A program made the translations under genes and the position numbers. Below the pieces are notes generated by a model that saw only the letters and a program-made list of their open reading frames with translations, had not been told where the DNA came from and did not search any database. DNA of 64,000 bases from positions 1-64,000 of the forward strand of contig NZ_VOOR01000012.1 of the NCBI RefSeq assembly GCF_007993045.1, given 5' to 3'. Shown here piece after piece: positions 39,314 to 48,418 of this stretch. This DNA comes from Phaeodactylibacter luteus. Lineage in GTDB: Bacteria; Bacteroidota; Bacteroidia; Chitinophagales; Saprospiraceae. The stretch's first letter is position 1. Each line of letters begins with the position of its first letter.

Positions 39314-42300
39314 TTACCGTTCATCTGCGCCCGGCAGCAGAATTGCAGGCAGCTGATGTGCTGCGTAGAGCTTGTTGAAAGCTTGGGCTTGCTGTTGTAG
39401 AATGACTTCCTTTTCCGTTGCGTAGGTAGACCAGGCTTCCTCCAGATCTAGCAGCCGCTGCTGAGCGCCAAGCGTAACGGAGGGGGCAGGGGTGTCGAAC
39501 CTTCCCTTTAGGTTCATCAGCTCAGCAGCCAAGCGGTTGGGGTAGTTGATGACGTCTTGAAAGGTCTCTTGCCTGGGCTGTACAATATTGGTCTCCCAGG
39601 TAGTGAGCTCAAGCAGGAGGGCTTCTCCCGTGGCGATCAGCTCCTCAGGCCCCTTCGCCGACTTCAGGTTTTCCAGTATGCGTTTGAGCTGCCCGGCTAC
39701 GCCGCGCACCTCCGCTACTGCTTCTTGGGTTTCTAGGGCCAGCGCAGTGGCCCTTTTCAGAAAAGCCTGCTGCTTTTCGTAATCCCCATAACTGGCGTTC
39801 AGACGGGGGTCGGTCACGATTTCTGCCCCGGCTGTCAGTACGCCATAGGGGGTAGTCAGGGTCAGCGTATAGCTGCCCGGGGCTGCAAGGTAGCCGGCAT
39901 AGTTGCCTAGGATGAAGGCATCAGGCACCCCAGGCAGGGGCTCGTGCCTCAGGTCCCAATAAAAAATATTCAGCCCCTTGTTGGCAGTCAGCGAAGCCTT
40001 TGGAGGAGGGCCGCCAGGGTAGGGTTTGGCAGCCGTTTTTTGATTGCTGTAAGACCGGACGAGCTGGCCTTTATCATCTCGGATTTCAAGGGTCAGTTTG
40101 GCACTGTCTAGGTTGTCGGGCAGGAAGTAGCCAATTTGCATACCATTGGCTGGGTTTTGCCCCAAGCCGGGTATAGCCTTGCCAGAGGAGGCAGCCAAGT
40201 ATCGTACCGTAGGCGCGGGATCAAACAGAAAAGCCTGCTGCTGGCTCTGGGTATCGAGCTGGCGCAGGGGCTCCAGCCCATCGAGTATCCAAATAGACCG
40301 GCCCGAGGTAGCCGCTATGAGGTCGCTGCCCTTCACGGCCAGGTCAGTAATTGGGCAGCGTGGGAGGTTGAGCTGAAAAGGCAGCCAACGTTGGCCACGG
40401 TCAAAAGAAAGATAGAGCCCTTGCTCCGTGCCTGCATACAACAGCCCTTCCCGCACAGGGTCCTCCCTTACGGTGCGTACAAAGTCCTCCCCCCTTATAC
40501 CGGTGGTAATCCGGGACCAAGTCTTCCCATAGTCCTCCGTGACATAAGCCAAGGGCTCGAAATCGTCGAATTTGTAGCGGGTCACGGCAAGGAAGGCGCT
40601 ACCTGGCCGGTGGGGCGAAGGCTCGATACAATTGATGAGGGCCTCCTGTTCTTTGAAAGCAGGAGGGGTGACTTCCTGCCAGGTCGCCCCGCCGTCTTGG
40701 CTGAGGTGCACGAGCCCGTCGTCGGCCCCAGCCCAGATGACCCCTTGCTCCCGGGGTGAGGCCGCTAAGTAGCTCAGGGTATGATAGGCTTCCCCTCCGG
40801 CCCCTTCGTTGGTATAAGGTATACCGCCCGGCCCTTGCTGTTTGGTGTTGTTGCGGGTAAGGTCGGGGCTGATTTCTTCCCAAGATACCCCGCCGTCCTC
40901 GCTGCGCAATACTTTGTTCGCCCCATGGTAAAGCACGCCGGGCTCCCATAAAGGCATAATCAAAGGGGCGTTCCAATTGAAGCGGTAGCGGGCTTCCCGG
41001 GGCGATTGGGCCAGCCCGAGCACAGGGTAGGCCATGATGTCCGTCTCCTGCCCAGTCTGATGGTCATAAACGGAGAGGTTGCCCAGGTAGCTGCCGCCGT
41101 ATACTAGGCCTGGCTTGTTGGGGTCAAGCGCAATAAACGCGCTTTCGCCTCCAGCTACAGGATACCAGTCTTTACTGCTGATGCCCGCCCCCTGTGTCCG
41201 GCTTGGTATCGAGAGGGTGCTGTTGTCCTGTTGCCCGGCATAGATGCGGTACGGGAACTGATTGTCTAAGGCCAGGCGGTACAGCTGAGCGGTGGGCTGA
41301 TTATCCTGAGCAGACCAGCTTATGCCCCCGTTGTAAGAGAGGGTGGCTCCGCCATCATTGGCCAAGGCGAGGATATGGGGCTGCTCCGGGTTGACCCAAA
41401 GGGCATGCTGATCGGTATGAGGGTTGGGGATGGGCGTCAGTGTTTTGCCCCCATCCGTCGATTTGAGCAAAGGCGCGTTGAGCACGTACACCGTCTCGGG
41501 GTCGGCAGGGTCGGCTACTATTTCTGTGTAGTACCAAGCCCGGGCGATGCCCACCCGGTCGCTATTGATTAGGGTCCAAGATTCGCCCTGATCGTCGGAG
41601 CGGTAGAGCCCGCCTTTCTCTGCCTCAATGATGGCATACACCCGTGCCGGATCAGCAGGAGAAACGGCAATACCGGTTTTGCCCATGGCTGTAGGCAGCC
41701 CATTGTCGAGGACTTCCCAGTTGAGGCCCCCATCGGTAGAGCGGTAAAGCCCGGAGCCCGGCCCTCCACTACGTATTTGCCAGGGGCTGCGCTGATGATC
41801 CCAAAGCCCAGCGTACAAGATACGTGGGTTGTGCCGGTCCAGGCTCAGGCTGGAAGCCCCGGTGGTCTCATTGACGAAGAGGGTCTGCTGCCAGGTAAGC
41901 CCCCCATTTGCAGAGTAGTAGATGCCCCGCATTTCCGAGGGCCCGTGCACTGCTCCTTGCACCGCTACCCACACCTGGTCTGGATTTTGGGGGTGGATTT
42001 GAATATCTGCAATATGCCGAGAGCCTTTTAGCCCCAGGTGCTGCCAGGTTTTGCCCCCATCGTCAGACCGGTACACACCGTCACCAGCGCTTGTCATTAC
42101 GCCCCGCACGGGGTGTTCGCCAGTGCCTGCATAAATGATGTTTGGGTCAGAAGGGGCGACAGCGATAGCCCCGATAGAGCCCCGGTTAAGGAACCCGTCG
42201 GATATATTGTTCCAGGTTATACCGCCATCTCTGGTTTCCCAGATCCCGCCCCCGGTTGTGCCCATATAAAAATGATAAGGAGCTCCCGGTATGCCGGCAA

Positions 42301-42448
42301 TTGCTACACAACGGCCGCCGCGGTGGGGGCCGATATTGCGCCAGGACAATCCCTCTAGCAGGCCATCCTCAACGAAAGTGCCTGGCTGTGCGGAAAGGCA
42401 AGGGGCCAGGAGCAAGAGTGCTGCCCATAACATAAGCTGTTTCTTCAT
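39314..42448 (-). CDS. BNR/sortilin-like beta-propeller protein (VPS10-like glycosidase fold)
   Basis: The 1044-residue secreted protein has a signal peptide (MKKQLMLWAALLLLAPCLSAQ) and two beta-propeller halves made of BNR/Asp-box repeats. These include GGIWETRDGGITWNN, GVYRSDDGGKTWQHLG, GLYRSTDGGLNWEVL, GLYRSDDQGESWTLI and VLRSEDGGVSWEEI. After about residue 720 come a beta-sandwich region and a C-terminal helical part (DYEKQQAFLKRATALALETQEAVAEV). Bacteroidota have many such proteins, labelled sialidase- or VPS10-domain-containing; most have no proven activity. No type IX sorting domain is visible, so it may stay periplasmic. The ATG at 42448 (signal peptide) is chosen over 42517. Confidence 0.85.
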   Translation of the reverse strand: MKKQLMLWAALLLLAPCLSAQPGTFVEDGLLEGLSWRNIGPHRGGRCVAIAGIPGAPYHFYMGTTGGGIWETRDGGITWNNISDGFLNRGSIGAIAVAPSDPNIIYAGTGEHPVRGVMTSAGDGVYRSDDGGKTWQHLGLKGSRHIADIQIHPQNPDQVWVAVQGAVHGPSEMRGIYYSANGGLTWQQTLFVNETTGASSLSLDRHNPRILYAGLWDHQRSPWQIRSGGPGSGLYRSTDGGLNWEVLDNGLPTAMGKTGIAVSPADPARVYAIIEAEKGGLYRSDDQGESWTLINSDRVGIARAWYYTEIVADPADPETVYVLNAPLLKSTDGGKTLTPIPNPHTDQHALWVNPEQPHILALANDGGATLSYNGGISWSAQDNQPTAQLYRLALDNQFPYRIYAGQQDNSTLSIPSRTQGAGISSKDWYPVAGGESAFIALDPNKPGLVYGGSYLGNLSVYDHQTGQETDIMAYPVLGLAQSPREARYRFNWNAPLIMPLWEPGVLYHGANKVLRSEDGGVSWEEISPDLTRNNTKQQGPGGIPYTNEGAGGEAYHTLSYLAASPREQGVIWAGADDGLVHLSQDGGATWQEVTPPAFKEQEALINCIEPSPHRPGSAFLAVTRYKFDDFEPLAYVTEDYGKTWSRITTGIRGEDFVRTVREDPVREGLLYAGTEQGLYLSFDRGQRWLPFQLNLPRCPITDLAVKGSDLIAATSGRSIWILDGLEPLRQLDTQSQQQAFLFDPAPTVRYLAASSGKAIPGLGQNPANGMQIGYFLPDNLDSAKLTLEIRDDKGQLVRSYSNQKTAAKPYPGGPPPKASLTANKGLNIFYWDLRHEPLPGVPDAFILGNYAGYLAAPGSYTLTLTTPYGVLTAGAEIVTDPRLNASYGDYEKQQAFLKRATALALETQEAVAEVRGVAGQLKRILENLKSAKGPEELIATGEALLLELTTWETNIVQPRQETFQDVINYPNRLAAELMNLKGRFDTPAPSVTLGAQQRLLDLEEAWSTYATEKEVILQQQAQAFNKLYAAHQLPAILLPGADER

Positions 42449-42828
42449 ACCTGTAGATTGGAGGTTGAACAATCCTTGGGGGGTATGGGCGAGCTGTTTT
42501 GCGTGTAGTCTTCTCACCGTATTTAGGTTTTCTGGCTGATGCAGAGCCTGCCCGCCCAGCCATCGTTGGGCTGAATGGGGCTGTCAGCAGAAGCATAGCC
42601 TGTGTTGTTCGGGGCATGGCGAGGAAGGAGAAGGCTCCGTTTGGCAGCCATGCCAGTATGTTTGTTTGAATAGGGCCCGGAGGGTCGGGGGCCATTAAGC
42701 GTCTTATTATGCTTACGGGGGGTTAGCGGTTTAAAGATACAATAATGGCCGGATTATTTCACTGCCGGAGCCCAAATTGTAAAACCAATTGGTTATCAGG
42801 GGTGTAGCATGGGTGATGGGTTGGCAGC
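42449..42828. other. Intergenic stretch between the BNR gene and the HAD gene
   Basis: This 380-base stretch lies upstream of the BNR gene and after the HAD gene, both on the minus strand. I see no repeat copy and no clear terminator. Short open frames exist (for example a 43-residue frame around 42536-42655 on the minus strand), but nothing supports them as genes. Confidence 0.45.
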
Positions 42829-43440
42829 CTACAGGACACCAAGTTGCTGTAGGTCTTCGGCCAATAGGCTGGGGGAATGGAAGTGGTGGCTCTTCAGCCC
42901 TAAGCGCCTGCCTGCCTCCACGTTCCGAAGGTTGTCATCGATGAAAAAAGCCCGAGCGGGGTCTATTTCGTAGCGCCGGAACAAGAGCTGGTAAAAAGCA
43001 GGGTCTGGCTTCCTGAGCTTCTCTTGGCCAGATACGAGGATGCCCTCAAAATAGCTGAGGAAGTCATAGCGGTCGAGGGCTACCGGCCAAGTCTCATGGC
43101 TCCAGTTTGTCAGCGCCAACAGCCGGAAAGTGTGCTGCCGTGCAAGTTGGTCTAGCAGGCGTACCGTGCCTTCTATTGGGCCGTTCAGCATTTCCTCCCA
43201 ACGCCCGTAAAATGCCTGAATGGCTTCTGCATATTCAGGGAATGCAGCAACTTTTTCTGCAGTAGCTCTGGCAGTCGGATAGCCAGCATCCTGCTGCTCG
43301 TTCCAGTCTGGCGTACAGATGTGTGCTAAGAAGTACTCCATTTCGGAGGCATCCGCAAACAACTTCCGATATAGGTAGCGGGGGTCCCAGTCTATCAGGA
43401 CGCCCCCGAGGTCAAATATAATGGTATTGATATCGCTCAT
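42829..43440 (-). CDS. HAD-superfamily phosphatase (YihX-like)
   Basis: This 203-residue HAD hydrolase of subfamily IA acts on a phosphorylated small molecule. Motif I is DLGGVLIDWD (nucleophile Asp10), motif II is LTNWSHETWP, motif III is GQEKLRKPDPAFYQLL and motif IV is FFIDDNLRNVEAG. The size and the WDPRYLYRKLF cap start resemble YihX/alpha-D-glucose-1-phosphate phosphatases. Its ATG overlaps the stop of the upstream kinase gene (atga), so it is translationally coupled to it. The substrate is not determined; a role linked to the kinase is only suggested by the overlap. Confidence 0.88.
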   Translation of the reverse strand: MSDINTIIFDLGGVLIDWDPRYLYRKLFADASEMEYFLAHICTPDWNEQQDAGYPTARATAEKVAAFPEYAEAIQAFYGRWEEMLNGPIEGTVRLLDQLARQHTFRLLALTNWSHETWPVALDRYDFLSYFEGILVSGQEKLRKPDPAFYQLLFRRYEIDPARAFFIDDNLRNVEAGRRLGLKSHHFHSPSLLAEDLQQLGVL

Positions 43441-46400
43441 GTCGTTGTCTGGTTTTCGAGAGGTATAGTGACCCGGAAGGTGGTCCCTTCTCCGGGAGAA
43501 GTGGTAAACGAAATGTCGCCCCCTGCAGCTTGTACCATGTTTTGGCACATGGCCAGCCCCAGCCCCATGCCAGAGGATTTGGTCGTGAAGTTGGGCTGGA
43601 ACACCTTGGCCTGAATTTCTTCAGGTATGCCGGCGCCGTTGTCTGATACTGCGATAACGGCTTGGCCTGCTGTTGTTTCCAAGCGTAGTACAATAAGGCC
43701 ATCCCTATCATCGGGGATAGCCTGCAGCGCATTCTTAATGAGGTTGTTCAAGACGCGCTGCAAGTGGCCACGGTCTGCGAAAACGGGCGTTGCGCGTTCG
43801 GGGATGATCAGCTCCATGCGGGCTTCTGGCGCTTCGTGCTCATGGTAAAGCTGAAAAGCCCGCGCTGCGAGCTCGTTGAGGTCAAAATGCTCGGGCTGGG
43901 CTTGCGGCATTTTAGCGAAATTGGAAAATTCTGTGGCAATCCGTGCCAGCCCGTCGATTTGCTCAATGAGGGTCTCAGCTACCCGGCCGATCAAGGCGGC
44001 TGCCCGTTCCGGGTCTGCTTTTTGCGCATGTTGAAGGTATTGGATGCTGAGTTTCATGGGGGTCAACGGGTTTTTGATTTCATGGGCAACCTGCTTGGCC
44101 ATTTCTCGCCAAGCCCCTTCCCGTTCTGATTTTTTGAGCCGTTCGGCACTTTCTTCCAATTGGCGGCTCATGGTGTTGTAGGCGGCTACCAACCGGCCGA
44201 TCTCATCATTTTTGTCCCATTCGAGTGGCTCGTGGGCGCCGAGCCTGAAGCTCCTCAGCTTTTCCCCAATTCGGTTGAGCGGGCTGGTAATAGAATTGGC
44301 GACCAGTATTGCTAGGGCACCGGCAATCAGCAGCAGGAAGACATACAGGTTCAGCAGATTGCTGAGGAAATCTAGTACACTGCGCTGCAAATTGCGTGTG
44401 GCAGCGGCAAAAGGCACCTGCAAAAAGTAGTCGAGCTGTGCCCCCTGTTGCCGTATGGGGACGTATGCTGCCAAAAAGGCAATTGGCCCCGCTTGTTCGC
44501 TCAGGACAGCCGGTTTGAAACCCTGCAGCCGGAACGCTTCGAGGGCTTGAGGGTTGAGCAGTGGGCTTTGCAGGCCTTCTTCCAAAAGGGAAGGGTTGGC
44601 TGTTGCCAGCATGTGGCCGCTTGGCGCAAAGGTGCTCAGGTCTGACTGATGCACATCGGCAAACTTTTGCAGCACCTGCCCATCGCGCAAGTCAGCACCT
44701 GATGCTTGGAGGTCCCGCAGCAAAACGTCTACCTTGTTGAGGAGCTGTTCCTGTTGGTATTCAAGGGAGGATTGTTGGAGAGAGGCGACGGTCACCGCTG
44801 CGATCAGCAGGAAGGCCAGTAAGATGAGCCCTATGACAGCCAGTTGTATCCGGTGCCGGAGGGAAGGGGCGCCCAGCAGCAGGCTGCTCGGGGTTGCGGG
44901 CAGCCATTCCACGATTTGCCCTGCTCCAAAAAGGAGAAGGGACAGCAGTGTGAGCAGCGCAAACAGATAAGAGAATAACGATAGCGGCTTGAGGTAACCG
45001 CCCAAGTTTTCTCCTACTACTACCCGGTAGCCTCGGGCGGCATGGAAATAAAGGTTGGCCCGCTGACTGCTTATGGTCTCCCGGGTTTGCCCGGGCTCTG
45101 CCCAAAGCTCTTGCTCCAGCCAGGGTTTCAGGAAGTATCCCCGTTGGGCAATCAGGGTAGGGCCCAGGTAGATGCTCAGCGGGTAGTCATTGGCCATGGC
45201 GGGGGCCGAGGGGATCAATGAGCGGAGCACCCGCCTTTCCTGCTGCAGCCGTGGCCGGAAGGCCAGTAGTGTATCGGTGCCGGCCAGCTTCAGCCCATAG
45301 GTGAAGTATTGGCTATTGGCGGGCAGTATGCCCTTTGGGCCAGGGTGGGGGGGCTCCCCCCAGATCAGGGCTTGCTCCTGTCCAGAAAGCAGGCGTGGGC
45401 TGTAGTTTTTGCTGAGGTAGGAAAAATGGCTTAGGGTGTTTTCTTCCCAAGTGTGATGCTCCAGGGTGTCCTGTAGCCGGGCGAGGCTTTGTTCGGCTAA
45501 GCTATCTATGGGGCTTGCAATGGCACGGGCAAAGGCTGCCCTTTCCTGGCTCCCTCTGTCCAGCCCTGCTTTGAACAGCAGCCCTGCTGCGTAAGCCGAC
45601 AGGAGGGCGAGCCACAGGATGAGCCAGGCGGGGCTTCCGGCATCAAGCTCTGCAAAAAGGTCGATGAGTGCAATGAAAGCAGTACAGATGAGCAGGCTGG
45701 TCAGTAGCCCCAGCCCTGGGAATAGCCAGGCAAAAGGCGCACTCAGTGCAATGGCACCGATGAGTGATGACAGCCGGGCGTTGCGCCCCAGCTGCATCCG
45801 GTGTACGCCCCTTACGGCCCAAAGGCTGTAGAGCAGTAGCGCGATCAGCAGCAAAGCCATACTGCCCAGGGCGGTGAGTTCGAGCGGGCTCAAGCTCATG
45901 ACGTTATTGAAATCGAAGGGCAGGGCGGTGCTGTGGAGGAGCAGCCGGAAAAGGCCGCCAAGGAATAGCAGGCCAATAGCAATGCTCAGGTAGAGCCCGG
46001 TGCTGCCCATGAGGCGTACGGTATGGCTTGTTGGGAGGTGCAGCCCATCCGGGGCCAGCCGCTGTGCCAGGCTGAGCCACCATAAAGCGAGTATAGCAAG
46101 CAACGGCAGGTGGGCCAGCCGGCCGGGCCCCAGGGGCGTATTGAGTAGGCCGTGCACAAAAGGCAGGCTAGGCAAGTTGTTGGCTACGGGCAGCAGATAG
46201 AAGGCTGCTGTCCCTGCAAGCACAGCGGGGGCAAAGCATGTGGCCCATTTTGACCGCTTCAGCCATAGGGCGGTTTGGTCTGCCCAGATGAACAACCACA
46301 ACCCGCTTAGCAGGCTGAGCGCCACTATCCAACGCTGCCAGTCTGGAGGAAGGGGGGAGGAAGGGGAGAGGTAGGCAAGGGGTTCTCCATTCGCGCCTTG

Positions 46401-46826
46401 TAGGGCAAATGGGGTGGGTACGGCTGAATAATGGGCGTAACCGGGCAAGGGGAAGGCCAGGGCGTGAACGTCCTGCCCTTCCGCTCGGGCGAGCCAATAT
46501 TGGGGCGGCGCGTGGGCAGGGGATATGATCTTTTCTGTAGCGCCCGGCGATAGCGGCCAAGGCACTGCTGCCGACCACTCAGCGAGGTGGCCATCTTGGA
46601 AAACAAAACGCAGGCTATTGGCCGGGGCTTGCCCTGCCGGCTGTGCCAGCCAGGGTGTTGCGGCCTGCTGATGATGGCGTATCAGCTGCTGTAGGTGCCG
46701 GGAGGCTATTTCCGGTGCATTGAGCTGCTGTGCCCATGCCAATAGCGCAAATAGTGCTACCCCCAAGAACAAGCCCAGCCCTCTGAGGGGCACTTCTCTT
46801 CCACGGTATGTCAGCTTGTGGTCCAA
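43437..46826 (-). CDS. NtrY-like sensor histidine kinase
   Basis: This membrane sensor kinase is unusually large at 1129 residues. The first part has a TM near residue 25, a periplasmic region (about 45-170) and about eight transmembrane helices up to residue 430. A second periplasmic segment and another helix pair follow (about 630-690), with a last helix before a HAMP domain (about 845-910; SITSPLNRIGEKLRSFRLG). The HisKA helix (EMAKQVAHEIKNPLTPMKLSIQYLQ) and the ATPase domain (LNNLIKNALQAIPD, VSDNGAGIPEEI, SSGMGLGLAMCQNMV) are intact. The HEIKNPLTPMKLSIQ sequence is typical of NtrY. No regulator is adjacent; the orphan sigma-54-type regulator at 14370 is one candidate. The HAD gene overlaps its end. 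Confidence 0.92.
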   Translation of the reverse strand: MDHKLTYRGREVPLRGLGLFLGVALFALLAWAQQLNAPEIASRHLQQLIRHHQQAATPWLAQPAGQAPANSLRFVFQDGHLAEWSAAVPWPLSPGATEKIISPAHAPPQYWLARAEGQDVHALAFPLPGYAHYSAVPTPFALQGANGEPLAYLSPSSPLPPDWQRWIVALSLLSGLWLFIWADQTALWLKRSKWATCFAPAVLAGTAAFYLLPVANNLPSLPFVHGLLNTPLGPGRLAHLPLLAILALWWLSLAQRLAPDGLHLPTSHTVRLMGSTGLYLSIAIGLLFLGGLFRLLLHSTALPFDFNNVMSLSPLELTALGSMALLLIALLLYSLWAVRGVHRMQLGRNARLSSLIGAIALSAPFAWLFPGLGLLTSLLICTAFIALIDLFAELDAGSPAWLILWLALLSAYAAGLLFKAGLDRGSQERAAFARAIASPIDSLAEQSLARLQDTLEHHTWEENTLSHFSYLSKNYSPRLLSGQEQALIWGEPPHPGPKGILPANSQYFTYGLKLAGTDTLLAFRPRLQQERRVLRSLIPSAPAMANDYPLSIYLGPTLIAQRGYFLKPWLEQELWAEPGQTRETISSQRANLYFHAARGYRVVVGENLGGYLKPLSLFSYLFALLTLLSLLLFGAGQIVEWLPATPSSLLLGAPSLRHRIQLAVIGLILLAFLLIAAVTVASLQQSSLEYQQEQLLNKVDVLLRDLQASGADLRDGQVLQKFADVHQSDLSTFAPSGHMLATANPSLLEEGLQSPLLNPQALEAFRLQGFKPAVLSEQAGPIAFLAAYVPIRQQGAQLDYFLQVPFAAATRNLQRSVLDFLSNLLNLYVFLLLIAGALAILVANSITSPLNRIGEKLRSFRLGAHEPLEWDKNDEIGRLVAAYNTMSRQLEESAERLKKSEREGAWREMAKQVAHEIKNPLTPMKLSIQYLQHAQKADPERAAALIGRVAETLIEQIDGLARIATEFSNFAKMPQAQPEHFDLNELAARAFQLYHEHEAPEARMELIIPERATPVFADRGHLQRVLNNLIKNALQAIPDDRDGLIVLRLETTAGQAVIAVSDNGAGIPEEIQAKVFQPNFTTKSSGMGLGLAMCQNMVQAAGGDISFTTSPGEGTTFRVTIPLENQTTT

Positions 46827-47143
46827 TGGTTTATTTAGCTTGCGTGTGGCGGGGGGCGCTTAATGGCCATGCAATCTAAACAAAGAAACACGCTTCACAA
46901 AGCCGTAGGGCTGGCAAGGCAGGGCAATCGGGAGATTGCTGCTGAGCAGAGGCGCTCTGTCAGGTGGTGGTGCTCAAGCCCCAACCGCTTTCGGTAAGAG
47001 GTGCGATGTGGCCACCTTTCCGCCCAGCGGGGGCTTTAGCAGCTGGTCTTTGGGCTTGCTCGGGGCTGTGCCTTCTCTTTTGGCACCATGCAACATAGTG
47101 TCAAGATGTGGGCTTGCCCCGACGCGCAAGCTGTGTTGGCCTA
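46827..47143. other. Non-coding stretch upstream of the NtrY-like gene
   Basis: No supported gene, repeat copy or terminator is seen. The stretch should contain the promoter of the kinase gene, but no clear TAnnTTTG core was found on the minus strand. Confidence 0.4.
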
Positions 47144-47229
47144 AGAGCGTGTTGGGACTTTAAGTTTGAGGCGAACGTAGCACAAAATTCGGCAAGTGCA
47201 GACCAAATTTTAAACTCCCAACACGCTCT
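47144..47229. repeat. 86-bp inverted-repeat element
   Basis: Terminal inverted repeats of 14 bp (agagcgtgttggga / tcccaacacgctct) are exact, and tttaa/ttaaa extends the pairing after one mismatch. The short core (gaggcgaacgtagcacaaaattcggcaag) has no coding content. No clean target duplication is seen (flanks ccta and ctga). It directly abuts repeat copy H. It may be a MITE remnant or a hairpin element. Confidence 0.55.
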
Positions 47230-47231
47230 CT

Positions 47232-47349
47232 GAGCCCTCAAGATGGCATTGGCCTAGCGATGTGGAGGGGTGTCAAGCCCGTGAGGGCCGAGCGATGAGC
47301 GAGCCCCGGAACGTAGCGCCCCGCGCCCTTAGGCGGGGGGAGGCCCCAA
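47232..47349 (-). repeat. Intergenic structured repeat, copy H (shortened, diverged)
   Basis: Reverse copy. It keeps ggcattggcctagcga, gtcaagcccgtgagggccgagcg, gagccccgga and the G+C hairpin (ccccgcgccc / ggcggggg), but both outer ends are lost. It is the most diverged of the 11 together with copy C. Confidence 0.65.
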
Positions 47350-47381
47350 AAGTGCCAAGCTGCCAAGCTGGCGGATGCGGT

Positions 47382-48233
47382 TTACTTGAGGTTGGCCTGC
47401 AAAAAAGCTAGCGCAGCCTGGTTGGCTTCCCGGGCAGCTTGTTGTACATAGCGTGGGCTGCTGGGGTTGGCAAAAGCATGGTCTGCATCGTACAACTGTA
47501 GTTGCATCGTTTTGCCGGTTTCGCGGGCGAGGCTTTCGAAAGAACGGGCGACTTCAGGGGTGATCCACTCATCCTGACGGGCAAAGATGCCCAAGATGGG
47601 GGCTTGTAACGGTTCGATCGCCTCTGCTTCTGTGACGGGCATGCCGTAGTACATGACGCAAGCTTCCCCGCGGGCTTCAGCCATGATAGCTGCTTTTAGG
47701 GACCAACCTCCGCCGAAGCACCATCCGATGGTGGCAATGCGGGCATCGGGGCCAGCCTGGTCGAGTGCCCCCTGTATGATAGCCCGGGCCCGCTCTTCGC
47801 TGACGCCCTGCATCAGTTCGCCGGCTTTTTCCCGGGTATCAGCTACCTGGCCATCGTAGAGATCGAGGGCAAGGACATTGACCCCTTCCAAGTCGTCGAA
47901 AAAGCGCTCTGCTTCCTGTTTGATGTGGCCGTTGAGCCCCCACCACTCGTGTATGACGAGGAGGTATTTGTTGGAGGCTTTCTCTGGCATGAGCGCATAG
48001 GCCCTGCCGTCTTGCCCGTCTGGAGCCGGGAAAGCTATCATTTGCCCTTCATGGGAAGGGGCTGCTTTGCCCGGCATTTCGTGCGCCTCCTGAAACTGCT
48101 TGTCGCCGGCAAACTGTTCTATCCCGGTGGTGTCGGCTGAGCTTTGGCTTTTATCGGCTGCCTGGCCGCCGCTTTGGCAGGCTACGAGGCTGAGCAGCCC
48201 CAAGAAGGCAAGGGGTAAGGTCCATTTAAGCAT
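47382..48233 (-). CDS. Dienelactone hydrolase family lipoprotein
   Basis: This alpha/beta hydrolase of the dienelactone hydrolase family has 283 residues and a lipoprotein signal peptide (LPLAFLGLLSLVAC, Cys19). The catalytic triad can be placed: nucleophile Cys172 in GWCFGGGW, Asp221 in ARQDEWI and His252 in DADHAF. The early HEWWGLNGHIK segment forms the oxyanion side. In the family these enzymes hydrolyse lactones or esters. Being a lipoprotein, this copy acts in the periplasm, where it may process polymer-derived esters. It is a single gene, with repeat copy H downstream and 185 bp separating it from the divergent E1 gene. Confidence 0.9.
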   Translation of the reverse strand: MLKWTLPLAFLGLLSLVACQSGGQAADKSQSSADTTGIEQFAGDKQFQEAHEMPGKAAPSHEGQMIAFPAPDGQDGRAYALMPEKASNKYLLVIHEWWGLNGHIKQEAERFFDDLEGVNVLALDLYDGQVADTREKAGELMQGVSEERARAIIQGALDQAGPDARIATIGWCFGGGWSLKAAIMAEARGEACVMYYGMPVTEAEAIEPLQAPILGIFARQDEWITPEVARSFESLARETGKTMQLQLYDADHAFANPSSPRYVQQAAREANQAALAFLQANLK

Positions 48234-48418
48234 ATGGCTAAGGGTTTTTATGATTTTCAGTTTAGTTGCACTTATGGAAGAGCGGGATCAGGGGTAATGT
48301 TCTGGCTATGAGCGGATTTTTCCTTGTGGCAAGTTATTTATGAGGGATTGGGGCCGAGGCGTGGCAGGCTTCCCAAACGTTGTTTACCTTTAAGCCCGGA
48401 AATAACCAGATAACAACC

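Noticed and set aside
42536-42655. A 43-residue frame starting MAAKRSLLLPRHAP on the minus strand
   Set aside because: It vaguely resembles the start of a histidine phosphatase (LLL-RHA) but lacks the rest of the domain and any conserved continuation, so it was not called.
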